The notes under the pieces: generated by a model
Seen by the model: only the letters and a program-made list of their open reading frames with translations
Told to the model about the DNA's origin: nothing
The model's database searches: none
Position numbers and translations under genes: made by a program
Origin: Cytophagaceae bacterium UBA6715
GTDB lineage: Bacteria; Bacteroidota; Bacteroidia; Cytophagales; Spirosomataceae
Reading direction: 5' to 3'
Length of the DNA stretch: 20,661 bases
Assembly (NCBI GenBank): GCA_002454335.1
Contig: DKIP01000027.1
Coordinates: forward strand, 15,891-36,551
Shown: positions 8,635-15,464 of the stretch, piece after piece
Layout: each line of letters begins with the position of its first letter
How positions within the stretch are numbered: the first letter of the stretch is position 1

Positions 8635-10785
8635 TTAGCGATAGTCGACAATGATGGTTTTGTACAACATGTCTGTGCCGTTCTTCGGCAAAATAGTCAA
8701 CTTATAAATAGCGGGAGATAGTCCACTTACATTAATTACAAAGGCAATGGAATTATCAATCGTTCCTTGCAGCATTTCACGGCCATCAAGACCATAAAGT
8801 ACATATTTGGCCCCTACCAAATCATATTTTGATTGAATAAACAATTCCTTGGAAGCGGGATTGGGATAAGCAACTAAGCCATTCCCTGCCGGTAGTTCAT
8901 AGTTAATTTGATTGGAAAAATCTGATGTACAAGTAGGCCCTTTGGGATACACATAAGAAACCTTTGCTTGGTAAATCCCAGATTCTTTCACATGTAAGTT
9001 AATGGCATCAGAAGCAACGGGCAACTCATTCCCATTTAAAAACCACGAGTAACTAATCCCTGTCATGCGAGGCCCTGATGTTAAATAAAATGGTGACATA
9101 GTGCTAATTTGGGGATTAGCAGGTAGTGGAAATACTTGGGTTGTGACCGATTTAGACTCAGGGGAGAGGCAGCCCAACTCATCGTATGTTTTCACTTTAA
9201 ATAAGCCCGTTTTTGATACAGAAATTTCTTGACTCGTGGAACCATTGTTCCATACATAAGAAACCTTCCCACCTGTTGCCACCAACTTCACAGAGGCATT
9301 TGCGCAAAAAAGCGTATCCGAATTCGCTAAAATTGATGGCGCTTGCGGAAGTCTCAACTTTTTAAATTCAATGATGGGAATACTAAACTCACGCCCCAAT
9401 GAATCATATAAAATAGATTGGTAAATACCGTATGGGACATTATTATTACTCTTCGCATTGACACTGACAACGCCATCTAAGTCGGTCCAATCGCCTCGAA
9501 CAAAATCGCCAGTAATTTTTTTAATTACCAAGGAATTATCGGGACCGCATGAAGCTTCCAACCTCGGCATATCGCGGTAGGTAAGATACTTCATCCCTTT
9601 AGCAATCGCATCGTCAATACTTTTGAACCACGCAGCTCCCAATGTAGGGAAGCCAACAGGGGAAAAATGGACGCAACCATAATATGGTAATGAGGGATTA
9701 CGGGGAACTTCAATATCATCCGTATTCGGCCCTTCAAAAACTTGAGGTAAATTCGGTGTCACGGTTACTTGTTTTTGTGCTGCACGAATTTCAGGACTCA
9801 AAACCGCCTCAGTACTATCACAGCCTCCACCTCGAGTTGCTTGCGCCACGATCCAAGGTATATCCTGATTTGCATCTTTTCTCGATTTTGAAATTAATTC
9901 AACGAGGTAATTAAAGTACGTTTCTTGAGACATTTCCTGACGGGCATCGGTTTCTCCTTGATGCCAAAGAACTGCACGGAATCCCATCTTTTGCCCAAAA
10001 ATCTCCAATGAACGCGTGAAGCTCTTGTAAGGAAAGTATAATTCGTAGTTTTGCGTAGGATCCCAAGGATTTGGCGAAGGAACACCACGAGCACTTTCAA
10101 CCCAATTCCGAATTGATGACCCGCCCCAACCTGTATTTATAAAGCAAACTGGAACGTTATATCTTTTCACCAGGGTATCCCCTACCGCTGGCCAATAATG
10201 TAAAGACAAACCATTCGGCCCAATAGTCGAAAACGAACTCATTTGACTGAAAGTGCTTAATGGATAATTCATCGAAAAATTCCCGATGTAGAAATGCGTA
10301 TAGCTAACATTTAACTCAGGAAAATGAGCGTAAAAGTTAGAACAATTGACCCGATCATCCTCTGCACCTATCTCAACGGGTAATCGGAAAGTACCTTGAG
10401 CATTCGATTGACCGGCAATGAGAAAGTTTTCTCCCACACCCACTCGATTTAGCTCAGTTGAATCAATTATTTTATTATTAAGAAAAGACCGAACTTTCAT
10501 GCGGTACCAGCCACCGCTGACATCGATTTTTCCTTGAAAAATACCGGCATTAGGATTCGCGTCAAGCAGCGTCCAATCAATCAACTTACCCTGGCCCTCC
10601 TTTACAGGGATAAAAGTAACTTGAACTTTGTCTGCCAATTCTGAACAATTCCCCAGAACTGATATCGATGCTTGATTAAATTCATTGCGTTGAAAAATCT
10701 GACGATTGCGTGGATAGGCAACGAACATCTGAGCATTCGCCAAATGAGCTAACAATATTCCAATACATAAAATCAATACGCGCAT
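8635..10785 (-). CDS. Secreted SGNH-type (sialate O-acetylesterase-like) esterase with T9SS sorting domain
   Basis: This is a probable extracellular carbohydrate esterase. I place the start at 10785: the protein then begins with a clean signal peptide (MRVLILCIGILLAHLANAQ), and a TAAATTTG box sits 19 nt upstream. The longer reading frame to 10848 would begin upstream of that promoter. The 716-residue product has an N-terminal beta region and a SASA/SGNH hydrolase domain (about 115-395) with nucleophile motif AGQSNAQG (Ser127), HQGETDA (His275) and VHFSPVGF (His373). Two Ig/PKD-like segments follow (about 480-620), the first with CANASVKL...YVWNNGSTSQ. The last 75 residues (from VAYPNPASKELF) are a type-A T9SS sorting domain. 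The Asp usually three residues before the active-site His is Gly here. The true substrate (acetylated glycan) is inferred from family only. Confidence 0.87.
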   Translation of the reverse strand: MRVLILCIGILLAHLANAQMFVAYPRNRQIFQRNEFNQASISVLGNCSELADKVQVTFIPVKEGQGKLIDWTLLDANPNAGIFQGKIDVSGGWYRMKVRSFLNNKIIDSTELNRVGVGENFLIAGQSNAQGTFRLPVEIGAEDDRVNCSNFYAHFPELNVSYTHFYIGNFSMNYPLSTFSQMSSFSTIGPNGLSLHYWPAVGDTLVKRYNVPVCFINTGWGGSSIRNWVESARGVPSPNPWDPTQNYELYFPYKSFTRSLEIFGQKMGFRAVLWHQGETDARQEMSQETYFNYLVELISKSRKDANQDIPWIVAQATRGGGCDSTEAVLSPEIRAAQKQVTVTPNLPQVFEGPNTDDIEVPRNPSLPYYGCVHFSPVGFPTLGAAWFKSIDDAIAKGMKYLTYRDMPRLEASCGPDNSLVIKKITGDFVRGDWTDLDGVVSVNAKSNNNVPYGIYQSILYDSLGREFSIPIIEFKKLRLPQAPSILANSDTLFCANASVKLVATGGKVSYVWNNGSTSQEISVSKTGLFKVKTYDELGCLSPESKSVTTQVFPLPANPQISTMSPFYLTSGPRMTGISYSWFLNGNELPVASDAINLHVKESGIYQAKVSYVYPKGPTCTSDFSNQINYELPAGNGLVAYPNPASKELFIQSKYDLVGAKYVLYGLDGREMLQGTIDNSIAFVINVSGLSPAIYKLTILPKNGTDMLYKTIIVDYR

Positions 10786-10803
10786 GACATGAATATATGA
10801 AGA

Positions 10804-10837
10804 CAAATTTACAAAAAAAGTCGTATCGGAAAACCAA
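10804..10837 (-). promoter_or_regulatory. Promoter of the SGNH esterase gene
   Basis: On the minus strand TTG (10835-10837), 23 nt and TAAATTTG (10804-10811) fit the Bacteroidota -33/-7 pattern, with the spacer at the long end. It directly abuts and overlaps the rplI terminator, and it supports the downstream start at 10785. Confidence 0.55.
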
Positions 10838-10845
10838 TACGACTT
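10812..10845 (-). terminator. Intrinsic terminator of the rpsF-rpsR-rplI operon
   Basis: On the minus strand AGTCGTATTGG, loop TTTT, CCGATACGACT form an 11-bp stem with one T-G wobble. The T-run TTTTTTT follows at once. It lies about 26 nt past the rplI stop. Confidence 0.85.
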
Positions 10846-10870
10846 CAATACTTATGCATCGCTAACCAAA

Positions 10871-11314
10871 TTACTCTCCTACAACAGAAAAGGTAATCTT
10901 GTGCTTAACATCCTTATGTAAATCCAAAGTTGCTGTGTAATCACCAGTCATTTTAACTTCAGAATCAAAAGAAATTTTCTTACGATCAACATCGAATCCT
11001 TTTTCTTTCAACATCTCCGAAATTTGTAAACTTGTTACACGTCCAAAGATTTTACCGCTATCCCCAGCCTTTGCAGAAATAGTCAATGACATTTCACCGA
11101 TTGCAGCAGCTAAATCAAACGCATCTTGACGGATTTTCTCCACTTTGTGCGCTGCTTGCTTAATGTTCTCAGCTAATACTTTACGATTGGATGGAGTTGC
11201 CATAACAGCAAATCCTTGTGGAATTAAGTAATTACGACCGTAACCAGCTTTCACCGCTACTACGTCGTTCTTATAACCTAATCCAGCAATATCCGTTTTT
11301 AATATAATTTCCAT
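10871..11314 (-). CDS. rplI: Large-subunit ribosomal protein bL9
   Basis: bL9 binds 23S rRNA near the L1 stalk and helps keep reading frame. The 147-residue protein starts MEIILKTDIAGLGYKND and carries the L9 signature through VAVKAGYGRNYLIPQGFAV, where the conserved glycines, Asn-Tyr and Pro are intact. A long helix (about 45-75) and the C-terminal domain follow. It is the last gene of the operon, 38 nt after rpsR, and is followed by a strong terminator. Confidence 0.97.
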   Translation of the reverse strand: MEIILKTDIAGLGYKNDVVAVKAGYGRNYLIPQGFAVMATPSNRKVLAENIKQAAHKVEKIRQDAFDLAAAIGEMSLTISAKAGDSGKIFGRVTSLQISEMLKEKGFDVDRKKISFDSEVKMTGDYTATLDLHKDVKHKITFSVVGE

Positions 11315-11352
11315 CTTATTTTACAATCAAATGTTTATCAGGTTACCCCAGT

Positions 11353-11604
11353 TTATTTCAAACCATCTGCCACATATGGCATCAAGGCTAAGTGACGTGA
11401 ACGCTTAATTGCTTGCGCCACACGACGTTGGAATTTCAAAGAAGTTCCCGTAATACGACGAGGTAAAATTTTACCTTGCTCGTTTACCAACTTCAATAAA
11501 TAATCTGGGTTTTTGTAATCAATGTATTGGATGCCAGCTTTCTTAAAACGGCAATACTTTTTGCGATTACTATTCTTATCTACAGGTTCGTTAACTAATG
11601 TCAT
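11353..11604 (-). CDS. rpsR: Small-subunit ribosomal protein bS18
   Basis: bS18 pairs with bS6 on the platform of the 30S subunit. The 83-residue protein has the conserved core: KKYCRFKKAGIQYIDYKNPD, then ILPRRITGTSLKFQRRVAQAIKRSRHLALMPY. Length and basic composition are normal. It starts one base after the rpsF stop, implying coupled translation and equal supply of the two partners. Confidence 0.98.
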   Translation of the reverse strand: MTLVNEPVDKNSNRKKYCRFKKAGIQYIDYKNPDYLLKLVNEQGKILPRRITGTSLKFQRRVAQAIKRSRHLALMPYVADGLK

Positions 11605-11605
11605 C

Positions 11606-11968
11606 TTATGCTTCTGTTTTTTCTGGTTTTCTACCTACTAAACCTTTTCTCTTTTTCTCATTGTACAATACCGCATGCTTATCAAGCGCAGTAGTCAAGA
11701 AACGAATTACACGCTCATCACGCTTGTACTCAAGCTCTAATTTCGCGATTAACTGAGGATCCGCTGCAAATTCAAAGATTTGATAGTATCCTGTGTGCTT
11801 GTTTTGGATTGGGTAAGCCAACTTGCGTAAGCCCCAAGCATCGTCATGAACGATTTGAGCACCATTATCTACCAATAATTTTTTGAATTTTTCAACGGCG
11901 TCCTTTGTCTGTTGCTCAGACAAAACGGGAGTTAAAATGAACACCGTCTCGTAGTTTTTTAATTGCAT
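11606..11968 (-). CDS. rpsF: Small-subunit ribosomal protein bS6
   Basis: bS6 binds bS18 and 16S rRNA on the 30S platform. The 120-residue protein begins MQLKNYETVFILTPVLSEQQ and holds the family blocks WGLRKLAYPIQNKHTGYYQIFEF and DERVIRFLTT, followed by a basic tail. It is the first gene of rpsF-rpsR-rplI, with a good promoter about 40 nt upstream. The usual Gram-negative insertion of ssb or priB between rpsF and rpsR is absent. I looked for the S6:S18-binding leader motif in the short A/T-rich leader and did not see it. Confidence 0.98.
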   Translation of the reverse strand: MQLKNYETVFILTPVLSEQQTKDAVEKFKKLLVDNGAQIVHDDAWGLRKLAYPIQNKHTGYYQIFEFAADPQLIAKLELEYKRDERVIRFLTTALDKHAVLYNEKKRKGLVGRKPEKTEA

Positions 11969-12008
11969 ACAAAATTGTTGTTTAAAAACTTAAAAAAAAT
12001 TTGGATTG

Positions 12009-12038
12009 CAAAAGTATGAATAATACTTAACAATCAAA
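12009..12038 (-). promoter_or_regulatory. Promoter of the rpsF-rpsR-rplI operon
   Basis: On the minus strand TTTG (12035-12038), 18 nt, TACTTTTG (12009-12016): an exact -7 consensus with a well-spaced -33 element. Transcription would start near 12002, giving a leader of about 33 nt. Confidence 0.7.
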
Positions 12039-12062
12039 AACTTAGCTAAAAATAAATTATAT

Positions 12063-13046
12063 TTAACGCACCTCGAAAGTCCCAAGGCCTATCAGAAATC
12101 CTTCTGAATACAACTCAATTTCATGTTTCCCCTCTCTGTAGGGTGTTGAACGAGCGTAAATAAATTCCACCGACTGGTGATTATTCTCGTAAAAGATACG
12201 TTGCTTAGCCGTGTATACTAACTCTTTCCCCTTAAACATCACCGTACCCGAGCCTAGCGCATAATCAGACAGCGTATTCCCGGTAGGCTCAATGATGCGC
12301 AAATAAATCGTCTTTATCTCGCGTGTAGCCAGCGGATTATTTTGCAAATGAAAAATTACACGGATTTTATCAATACGTTTCGCCCGCTGCCCCTGCATCC
12401 CCGTTTCCTTCCCACGCGACGATATAGCATATACGTTCACCCCTTCTGCTCGCAAAGCTGCAGCCACGGAAACCTTCTCCGCTAACTCTTGATTACGCAC
12501 TTCTAATACGCGAGATCTTTCGCTTAGCTCTCTTTTTTCGATACCAAACGTTGCACTCGAATCCCGCAAAGCCTTCTGTACATTGGTCAGCCCATCCTGT
12601 AATAATTTTGCTTCCCGACTTAATGAGTCGTTTCGGGCGATTAAAACCACATTTTCCCGACGAAGTTTTTTGATCTCTTGGTCTTTAATTCCGAGAAGTC
12701 GGAGATAATAAGCTAGTTTCTTTTGGAATTCAGCTTGACCTATTTCAGGATGCTCAGCTAATTCTTTTTGGTCCCCCTCAATTTGTAAGCGTGCCTTTTC
12801 CAATTCATTCACTCTTCCGCCCAATCGTTTAATTTGAACCATCCGCACCTGCAATTGTTTGGATATGGAATCCAAACGCTCCTGAGCATCCTCAACAAAA
12901 TTTTCTTGCTTTTGCGTTAAAGTCCAAAAACTGGGTTGAAATTTTTCAATGTAAAGTATCCCAACCAACAGCAACACCAAAAAGGTCAACAGATAGACCA
13001 GGCGCACCAATCGCTTTTCACGGGAACTCATTGAATCTGATTGCAT
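12063..13046 (-). CDS. Membrane-anchored coiled-coil protein with C-terminal beta domain, function unknown
   Basis: I do not recognise this 327-residue protein. It has a short basic N-terminus (SSREKRLVR), one membrane segment (about 14-33) and a long heptad-rich, Glu/Lys/Gln-rich region predicted to form a coiled coil (about 42-205). A C-terminal domain of alternating hydrophobic strands follows (about 215-327, with RVIFHLQNNPLATREIKTIYLRI early and a GLGTFEVR end). The basic N-terminus suggests a short cytoplasmic tail and a periplasmic coiled coil, an inference from the positive-inside rule. Met6 is an alternative start with no clear reason to prefer either. It has its own promoter (13093-13122) and no close operon partner; rpsF starts 94 nt downstream on the same strand. 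A structural or envelope scaffold role is possible but unsupported. Confidence 0.85.
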   Translation of the reverse strand: MQSDSMSSREKRLVRLVYLLTFLVLLLVGILYIEKFQPSFWTLTQKQENFVEDAQERLDSISKQLQVRMVQIKRLGGRVNELEKARLQIEGDQKELAEHPEIGQAEFQKKLAYYLRLLGIKDQEIKKLRRENVVLIARNDSLSREAKLLQDGLTNVQKALRDSSATFGIEKRELSERSRVLEVRNQELAEKVSVAAALRAEGVNVYAISSRGKETGMQGQRAKRIDKIRVIFHLQNNPLATREIKTIYLRIIEPTGNTLSDYALGSGTVMFKGKELVYTAKQRIFYENNHQSVEFIYARSTPYREGKHEIELYSEGFLIGLGTFEVR

Positions 13047-13092
13047 TGTCTTATTTAAATTTGATGCAGACTTTCGTACCGCACCGCAGAAT

Positions 13093-13122
13093 CAAAAATA
13101 ATAAATTAATTTTACATCACAA
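13093..13122 (-). promoter_or_regulatory. Promoter of the coiled-coil membrane protein gene
   Basis: On the minus strand TTG (13120-13122), 19 nt, TATTTTTG (13093-13100). Both elements match the Bacteroidota pattern with normal spacing, about 47 nt upstream of the start. Confidence 0.65.
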
Positions 13123-13137
13123 TTTTTTTCCGAACTG

Positions 13138-13815
13138 ATGTCCATAGCGCAAGAAATCGCCAAAATTCAATCTGATTTAGCACCCTATTCAAGCAAACTC
13201 ATTGTCGTTACCAAAACACGTTCAATCGACGAATTGTTATCCGTTCATGCCTGCGGAGCACTTGATTTTGGAGAAAACCGAGTACAAGAAATGGTCGAAA
13301 AACAAGCCAAACTACCCCAAAATATCCGTTGGCATCAAATTGGTCACCTACAAAGCAACAAAGTAAAATACATTGCCCCTTTCATTCACCTAATCCATTC
13401 CGTTGATTCCTTCGATTTACTAAAAGAAATCAACAAACAAGCTGCGAAAAACAACCGGGTTATTCCATGTTTATTGCAAATGTATATTGCCCAAGAAGAA
13501 AGTAAATTTGGTCTTGATAAGCAGGAAGCCATTGAAATTCTTGAAAACCCAGAATTAGCAAACTTGAGTCATATTGAAATCATTGGATTGATGGGTATGG
13601 CGACTTTTACCAATAACACAAATCAAATTCAAGCGGAATTCAAAGGATTAAAGGCGATTTTCGAGACATTTAAATCTCAGCAAACGGGCATTGCGTCTAA
13701 TCGTGTACATTGGAAAGAAATATCGATGGGGATGTCGGGTGACTATTTACTTGCCGCGCAAGAAGGCTCCACGATGGTGCGAGTGGGGTCAGCAATCTTT
13801 GGACCAAGAGCTTAA
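13138..13815 (+). CDS. YggS-family pyridoxal phosphate homeostasis protein (PLPBP)
   Basis: Members bind pyridoxal 5'-phosphate in a single alanine-racemase-like barrel and keep vitamin B6 and amino-acid pools balanced; no enzyme activity is established. The 225-residue protein has VVTKTRS, where Lys26 is the PLP-binding lysine, FGENRVQE, WHQIGHLQSNK, GLMGMATF, and the C-terminal phosphate-binding SMGMSGDYLLAAQEGSTMVRVGSAIFG. All family blocks are intact. It is divergent from the coiled-coil protein gene and convergent with greA. No clear TAnnTTTG box was seen upstream. Its stop lies just before the left arm of the greA terminator. Confidence 0.96.
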   Translation: MSIAQEIAKIQSDLAPYSSKLIVVTKTRSIDELLSVHACGALDFGENRVQEMVEKQAKLPQNIRWHQIGHLQSNKVKYIAPFIHLIHSVDSFDLLKEINKQAAKNNRVIPCLLQMYIAQEESKFGLDKQEAIEILENPELANLSHIEIIGLMGMATFTNNTNQIQAEFKGLKAIFETFKSQQTGIASNRVHWKEISMGMSGDYLLAAQEGSTMVRVGSAIFGPRA

Positions 13816-13841
13816 AAAAAAGCCTCCTGTCAGGAGGCTTT
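13811..13841. terminator. Intrinsic terminator of greA, shared with the YggS gene
   Basis: AAAGCCTCCT (13819-13828), loop GTC, AGGAGGCTTT (13832-13841) give a perfect 10-bp stem. On the minus strand it is followed by an eight-T run, so it is strongest for greA. On the plus strand the T-tract is only three bases. Confidence 0.88.
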
Positions 13842-13866
13842 AGATGTCATCCAATATTATCTAAAT

Positions 13867-14340
13867 CTAACGAGACAAGGATATAATCTCAAATTCCAAA
13901 TGCCCCGCAGGCGCTTGGATTTGCGCTAGCTCTCCTACTTTTTTCCCTAATAATCCTTTGCCAAACGGAGATGAAACCGAAATCTTTCCTGCGCGCAAAT
14001 CCGCCTCTTCCTCTGACACAATCGTATATTTTACCGTGGCGTTGTTTTTCGTATTTCGGATCTCCACAATCGAATAGATAGAAACCTTCGTTAAATCGAT
14101 AGTAGATTCATCTAACACGCGTGCATTGGAAACAACTTCTTCCAATTTGGAAATTTTAAGTTCCAGGAGACCCTGTGCATCTTTCGCAGCATCGTATTCG
14201 GCATTTTCACTTAAATCACCTTTATCGCGGGCTTCTGCAATTTGTTTGGCCATATCCGAACGTCCTTGAATCTTCAAGTGGTGTAATTCAGCTTTTAATT
14301 TATCGAGCGCCTCAGCGGTATAATATTGAAACTTTGCCAT
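13867..14340 (-). CDS. greA: Transcription elongation factor GreA
   Basis: GreA enters the secondary channel of RNA polymerase and stimulates cleavage of backtracked RNA. The 157-residue protein has the N-terminal coiled coil (about 1-75) with the tip motif GDLSENAEY, where Asp42 and Glu45 are the catalytic acidic pair. The C-terminal FKBP-like domain includes FGKGLLGKKVGE. Length is normal. It is preceded by a long leader (about 14341-14477) holding a promoter and then a hairpin with U-rich tract, unlike the short leaders of its neighbours. This suggests control by premature termination. Confidence 0.97.
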   Translation of the reverse strand: MAKFQYYTAEALDKLKAELHHLKIQGRSDMAKQIAEARDKGDLSENAEYDAAKDAQGLLELKISKLEEVVSNARVLDESTIDLTKVSIYSIVEIRNTKNNATVKYTIVSEEEADLRAGKISVSSPFGKGLLGKKVGELAQIQAPAGHLEFEIISLSR

Positions 14341-14366
14341 AAGCTATGAATTTTAATGCCTGTGTT

Positions 14367-14400
14367 AAAAAACAAAATAGAACGGCCTCCGACCGTTCTA
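14367..14400 (-). terminator. Terminator-like hairpin in the greA leader (candidate attenuator)
   Basis: Read on the minus strand, TAGAACGG (14393-14400) and CCGTTCTA (14378-14385) form a perfect 8-bp stem with a 7-nt loop, followed by TTTTGTTTTTT. It lies between the greA promoter and the greA start, and no other minus-strand gene lies upstream that it could serve. A weak competing stem, CTAC (14413-14416) with GTAG (14398-14401), overlaps its first arm. Function as an attenuator is inference. Confidence 0.6.
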
Positions 14401-14483
14401 CTTAAATTATTTGTAGTTTTGTTTCGGATTCGGAACTAAAATAAATGTTGCTTTGCTAACACAAAATCAGTTTTGGTAAGCCA

Positions 14484-14513
14484 CAAAGGTAAACAAAAAA
14501 TGTTTTACAACAA
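14484..14513 (-). promoter_or_regulatory. Promoter of greA and its leader RNA
   Basis: On the minus strand TTG (14511-14513), 19 nt, TACCTTTG (14484-14491). The -7 box is an exact consensus match and the spacing is typical. Transcription would begin near 14477, leaving a leader of about 135 nt before greA. Confidence 0.65.
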
Positions 14514-14546
14514 CCATAAAACATTTTCACCCAGCCCCCTACATCT

Positions 14547-15464
14547 ATGCGTATTGTTTTTTTTGGCACCCCAGATTTTGCTGTTGCAAGCCTTGAAGCG
14601 CTGATTCAAGCGAATTTCGAAGTCGTTGCCGTCGTTACGGCTCCCGACAAGCCTGCAGGAAGAGGCCAGCAACTTCAGTCTTCAGCCGTAAAACAATATG
14701 CAGAAACGCAGGGACTTCCCGTTCTTCAGCCACTGAAACTTAAAGATCCTTCCTTCGTCGAGGAATTAAAATTATACAAGCCTGACCTTCAAGTAATTGT
14801 TGCATTTCGAATGCTTCCCGAAGTTGTTTGGAACCTGCCTCCTTTGGGAACCTTTAATTTGCATGGTTCCTTGTTGCCTAATTACCGCGGAGCAGCACCG
14901 ATTCATTGGGCTGTTATCAATGGAGAAACCGAAACGGGGGTTACAACTTTTTTCTTGCAACATGAAATAGATACCGGAGATTTGCTTTTTCAAGAAACAG
15001 AACCGATACACCCAGATGATACGACGGGGGATGTTTACGACCGACTGATGAAACGAGGAGCCAAACTGGTTGTCAAAACAGCGCAAGCCATTCAAGCCGG
15101 TACGACCAATCCTATCCCACAAGATGAAACGGTGGCCATGAAACCTGCTCCTAAGTTGACACGTGCAACAGGCGAAGTGCATTGGTCGAAAACGGGTGCC
15201 GAGATTCATAATTTGGTCCGCGGGATGTACCCTTTCCCAGGATCACACACAACCTTTCAAGGCAAAAATTGCAAACTCATACAGATTAAATTTCATCCAG
15301 AAACAATCCCCGACTTGGCTATTGGGATTTGGGATACAGACCAAAAATCCTATTTACGCGTGGGTTGTCAAGACGGATACATCGAAATCCTAGAATGGCA
15401 AATGGAAGGTAAGAAACGAATGAAAATCGACGAATTCCTAAGGGGGTACAACTTTAATTTTTAG
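14547..15464 (+). CDS. fmt: Methionyl-tRNA formyltransferase
   Basis: Fmt transfers the formyl group of 10-formyltetrahydrofolate to initiator Met-tRNA. The 305-residue protein starts MRIVFFGTPDFAVASLE and has FNLHGSLLPNYRGAAPIHWA, with catalytic Asn104 and His106 and the SLLP loop (108-111), then IDTGDLL with Asp142. The C-terminal tRNA-binding beta domain (about 205-305) includes the basic WQMEGKKRMKIDEFLRG end. It is complete. The reading frame ends inside the convergent M15 peptidase gene, an 11-nt tail-to-tail overlap. def, which reverses the modification on finished proteins, is in the same window. Confidence 0.97.
   Translation: MRIVFFGTPDFAVASLEALIQANFEVVAVVTAPDKPAGRGQQLQSSAVKQYAETQGLPVLQPLKLKDPSFVEELKLYKPDLQVIVAFRMLPEVVWNLPPLGTFNLHGSLLPNYRGAAPIHWAVINGETETGVTTFFLQHEIDTGDLLFQETEPIHPDDTTGDVYDRLMKRGAKLVVKTAQAIQAGTTNPIPQDETVAMKPAPKLTRATGEVHWSKTGAEIHNLVRGMYPFPGSHTTFQGKNCKLIQIKFHPETIPDLAIGIWDTDQKSYLRVGCQDGYIEILEWQMEGKKRMKIDEFLRGYNFNF

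Noticed and set aside
10786..10848. Upstream in-frame extension of the esterase starting at 10848
   Set aside because: The 21 extra residues precede a clean signal peptide, lie across the rplI terminator and begin upstream of the -7 box at 10804, so the start at 10785 fits better.
11969..12008. S6:S18-binding leader motif upstream of rpsF
   Set aside because: The leader is short and A/T-rich, and I found neither the expected hairpin nor its CCG-type binding element.
14414..14421. Plus-strand TAGTTTTG as a promoter for fmt
   Set aside because: It matches TAnnTTTG but has no TTG at -33 and would give a leader of about 120 nt; the sequence is T-rich enough for a chance match.
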